Under the pieces are notes generated by a model, which searched no databases, was not told where the DNA came from, and saw only the letters and a program-made list of their open reading frames with translations. DNA of 64,000 nucleotides from assembly GCF_002902305.1 (NCBI RefSeq), contig NZ_PPPX01000001.1, positions 629,655 through 693,654 on the forward strand, given 5' to 3'. Numbering within the stretch: position 1 is the stretch's first letter; every line of letters begins with the position of its first letter. Source of the DNA: Staphylococcus argensis. GTDB lineage: Bacteria > Bacillota > Bacilli > Staphylococcales > Staphylococcaceae. Positions 61,774-64,000 of this stretch are shown in pieces. Both the position numbers and the translations under genes were made by a program.

Positions 61774-63141
61774 ATGGCATTTGAAGGCTTGTCGGATCGT
61801 TTACAACAGACGATGCAGAAGATCCGTGGTAAAGGGAAAGTCACTGAAGCGGATATCAAGACGATGATGCGTGAAGTCCGTCTCGCATTGCTCGAAGCCG
61901 ACGTTAACTTTAAAGTAGTAAAGAACTTCGTTAAGACCGTATCAGATCGTGCCCTAGGTTCAGATGTAATGAAATCTTTAACCCCAGGGCAACAAGTAAT
62001 CAAGATTGTACAAGATGAATTGACTCAGCTCATGGGTGGCGAGAATGCAACGATTCAAATGGCGAACAAGCCACCAACTGTAGTCATGATGGTTGGGCTT
62101 CAAGGTGCAGGTAAGACTACTACTGCAGGTAAGCTCGCACTCTTGATGCGCAAGAAATATAATAAAAAACCACTCTTAGTGGCTGCCGATATTTATCGTC
62201 CAGCTGCGATCGATCAACTTCAAACAGTAGGAAAACAACTCGATATCCCTGTTTATAGTGAAGGCGATCAAGTACAGCCTCAAGACATTGTTGATCACGC
62301 GATTCAACATGCGAAGGAAGAACATCTCGATTTCGTCATCATCGATACAGCCGGTCGTTTACATGTCGACGAAGCATTGATGAACGAGTTACAAGAGGTT
62401 AAGGAAGTATCGAAACCGAACGAAATTATGCTCGTCGTCGATGCGATGACAGGTCAAGATGCGGTAAACGTAGCCGAATCATTCGATAACCAACTCGACG
62501 TATCTTCAGTTACATTAACGAAACTCGATGGCGATACACGTGGTGGTGCAGCGTTATCTATCCGTTCAGTAACGCAAAAACCGATTAAATTCGTCGGTAT
62601 GAGTGAGAAACTCGACGGTCTAGAGCCATTCCATCCTGAGCGTATGGCGTCCCGTATATTAGGTATGGGCGATGTTCTAAGTTTAATCGAGAAAGCACAA
62701 CAAGATGTGGATGAAGAAAAAGCGAAAGACCTTGAGAAGAAAATGCGAACTTCTTCATTCACATTGGACGATTTCTTGGAACAACTTGACCAAGTGAAGA
62801 ACTTAGGCCCACTGGATGATATTATGAAGATGATTCCAGGTATGAACAAGATGAAAGGCTTGGACAAGTTGAATATGAGCGAAAAACAAATCGATCATAT
62901 TAAAGCGATTATCCAATCTATGACGCCAACTGAGCGTGAGAATCCAGCAGTATTAAATGTGTCACGTAAAAAACGTATCGCAAAAGGTTCAGGTCGCACG
63001 CTTCAAGAAGTTAATCGTCTTATGAAACAATTCAATGAGATGAAGAAAATGATGAAACAATTTACCGGTGGCGGTAAAGGTAAGAAAGGTAAAAAAGCAC
63101 AAATGCAAAACATGTTAAAAGGCATGAATTTACCATTCTAA
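61774..63141 (+). CDS. ffh: Signal recognition particle protein Ffh (SRP54)
   Basis: GTPase that binds signal sequences and SRP RNA for co-translational membrane targeting. N domain (~1-95), P-loop GLQGAGKTTT (~108-117), DTAGR (~191-195), TKLDGDTRGG (~249-258), then the Met-rich M domain (~300-455) with a Lys-rich, Gly-rich tail. 455 residues. AAAGGAGGGG precedes the ATG. The terminator right after it makes it the end of the rnc-ffh block; the usual downstream rpsP is not here. Confidence 0.98.
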   Translation: MAFEGLSDRLQQTMQKIRGKGKVTEADIKTMMREVRLALLEADVNFKVVKNFVKTVSDRALGSDVMKSLTPGQQVIKIVQDELTQLMGGENATIQMANKPPTVVMMVGLQGAGKTTTAGKLALLMRKKYNKKPLLVAADIYRPAAIDQLQTVGKQLDIPVYSEGDQVQPQDIVDHAIQHAKEEHLDFVIIDTAGRLHVDEALMNELQEVKEVSKPNEIMLVVDAMTGQDAVNVAESFDNQLDVSSVTLTKLDGDTRGGAALSIRSVTQKPIKFVGMSEKLDGLEPFHPERMASRILGMGDVLSLIEKAQQDVDEEKAKDLEKKMRTSSFTLDDFLEQLDQVKNLGPLDDIMKMIPGMNKMKGLDKLNMSEKQIDHIKAIIQSMTPTERENPAVLNVSRKKRIAKGSGRTLQEVNRLMKQFNEMKKMMKQFTGGGKGKKGKKAQMQNMLKGMNLPF

Positions 63142-63155
63142 CCTAATAACGAGTG

Positions 63156-63196
63156 CAGGACAGCGATTCACTGATAATCGTTGTCCTGTTTTTTAT
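63156..63196 (+). terminator. Intrinsic terminator after ffh
   Basis: A 13-bp stem with one G-U pair, 63156-63168 with 63176-63188, followed by six T's. Confidence 0.9.
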
Positions 63197-63282
63197 TTTG
63201 CGAAACTAATGGAAGAATGTGTTATTGAAGCGTTAGGATGAACTTATTGTAGACGTCAGTTTATAAATGAGCCGCTTAACAT

Positions 63283-63331
63283 TTGTAATGAGTTGCATTC
63301 ATAAGTATAATTTATTTATCCGATAAATAAA
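63283..63331 (+). promoter_or_regulatory. Promoter with overlapping palindromic operator-like site
   Basis: TTGTAA (63283-63288) and TATAAT (63306-63311) with an ideal 17-base spacer. A perfect 10-1-10 palindrome, TTTATTTATC (63311-63320) and GATAAATAAA (63322-63331), covers the expected transcription start. It may be a repressor site for the RelA/SpoT-like gene downstream. An AGAAAGGA binding-site-like sequence (63331-63338) follows. Confidence 0.6.
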
Positions 63332-63364
63332 GAAAGGAAATACTACTAGAGACTAGGTGACACT

Positions 63365-64000
63365 ATCGAACAGCAAGAAGAAACAGTAATTAAAGAAACG
63401 ATATTAAATGTCTATAACCGCATTAAGTATGTAGAGAAATTAACTGCTCATCTCGACATGAACGTCAATTTGAAGAAAACGTGTGTGTATAAAGTAATGA
63501 ATTACAAAGGAGAAATTATTGATAACGCTGTCATTATCACTTTAGAAAAATACATCAATATTCTGACGAAAAACGAAATAAAATTAATGATTAATGGTGT
63601 TTGTAATGTTAAACATAGGATCAAAAACTACAAATGTGTTATCGATAAGATCACACGTTTTAACCGTAATAACAAGTTAGGAGCATTTCCATTAAATAAA
63701 GTATTAAATGATATTCTTGGCTATCGACTCGTTATCGATACCTCATTATCAATTAAAGATTTAATGTTAAAGATTATAGCTATTACAGAACTACTTCCCA
63801 ATAATATAAAGAATAAAATCACCATATTAGATTCGTCTAAAAATGATTATCAAGCGATTCATTTATATTTTAAACTCAACAATCGTAGCTACCCTGTTGA
63901 GCTTCAAATATGGAGAGTTTGTGATAAAAAGAGAAATAAAGATAGTCATTTTGAATACAAGCAAAACTATATGAAATGGCATGTAAGAGAAACAGAATTA
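63365..64000 (+). CDS. RelA/SpoT-domain protein, partial, start codon uncertain
   Basis: An open frame runs to the window edge (212 codons from 63365) and encodes a protein like (p)ppGpp synthetase domains: an RIKNYKCVIDKI basic helix (~85-96), DILGYRLVID (~116-125), and NDYQAIHLYFKL followed by the Glu-containing VELQIWR (~178-184). Those are the positions of the G-loop, Gly-Tyr and ExQ catalytic motifs in RelA/SpoT proteins. The frame opens at 63350 with no ATG, GTG or TTG before residue 32. A GTG at 63357 is one base out of frame and hits a stop after ten codons. Either an ATC start (behind AGGTGA) is used or a one-base deletion broke the gene. AT-rich, in the place of rpsP, so probably acquired. 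Confidence 0.7.
   Translation, partial: MEQQEETVIKETILNVYNRIKYVEKLTAHLDMNVNLKKTCVYKVMNYKGEIIDNAVIITLEKYINILTKNEIKLMINGVCNVKHRIKNYKCVIDKITRFNRNNKLGAFPLNKVLNDILGYRLVIDTSLSIKDLMLKIIAITELLPNNIKNKITILDSSKNDYQAIHLYFKLNNRSYPVELQIWRVCDKKRNKDSHFEYKQNYMKWHVRETEL

Overview
The window is a 64 kb stretch of chromosome from a low-GC Gram-positive coccus, almost certainly a Staphylococcus or a close Staphylococcaceae relative. Gene order (pbpA-mraY-murD-divIB-ftsA-ftsZ, the ylm genes, divIVA, ileS, lspA, the pyr operon, rqcH, gmk-rpoZ-coaBC-priA, fmt-rsmB-rlmN-stp-pknB-rsgA-rpe-thiN, rpmB, fakA, recG, fapR-plsX-fabD-fabG-acpP, rnc-smc-ftsY-ylxM-ffh) and protein lengths match the staphylococcal core. The proteins differ from S. 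aureus throughout, and sdaAB-sdaAA sits between fakA and recG as in Bacillus subtilis. I cannot name the species.

Layout. 1-11.7 kb: end of the division and cell-wall (dcw) cluster, running from the 3' part of pbpA through ftsZ and sepF to divIVA. 11.7-14.8 kb: T-box controlled ileS. 14.8-16.3 kb: lspA and an rluD-type pseudouridine synthase. 16.3-26.8 kb: complete pyrimidine operon pyrR-pyrP-pyrB-pyrC-carA-carB-pyrF-pyrE, with two PyrR attenuators. 26.8-29.5 kb: a tiny membrane-peptide ORF, a VOC protein and rqcH. 29.6-34.6 kb: gmk-rpoZ, a possible small RNA, coaBC-priA. 34.6-36.3 kb: an accessory-looking insert with a YheC/YheD-type ATP-grasp gene and a 230-bp interrupted palindrome. 36.3-45.4 kb: a tightly packed, mostly overlapping run from a degenerate peptide deformylase through fmt, rsmB, rlmN, stp and pknB, then rsgA, rpe and thiN. 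45.5-51.9 kb: rpmB (minus strand), fakA, sdaAB-sdaAA, recG. 52-55.7 kb: FapR-controlled phospholipid and fatty-acid genes. 55.8-63.2 kb: rnc, smc and the SRP genes.

The genes group into peptidoglycan synthesis and septation, translation initiation and quality control (fmt, rsmB, rlmN, rqcH, ffh/ftsY), UMP synthesis, a Ser/Thr kinase-phosphatase pair whose kinase carries the same PASTA domains as PBP1, and lipid synthesis (fakA, plsX, fabD, fabG, acpP). Visible controls are the T-box, the PyrR attenuators, a FapR operator and many intrinsic terminators.

Most of the window is ordinary core genome. The least ordinary parts are: the 3' end, where an AT-rich partial RelA/SpoT-domain gene without a normal start codon replaces the expected rpsP; the ATP-grasp/palindrome insert; the putative 27-residue membrane peptide; an ~80-nt promoter-plus-terminator unit before coaBC; and paired distant inverted repeats in the pbpA-mraY and rluD-pyrR gaps. 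I found no tRNA, rRNA, CRISPR array, insertion sequence or prophage.
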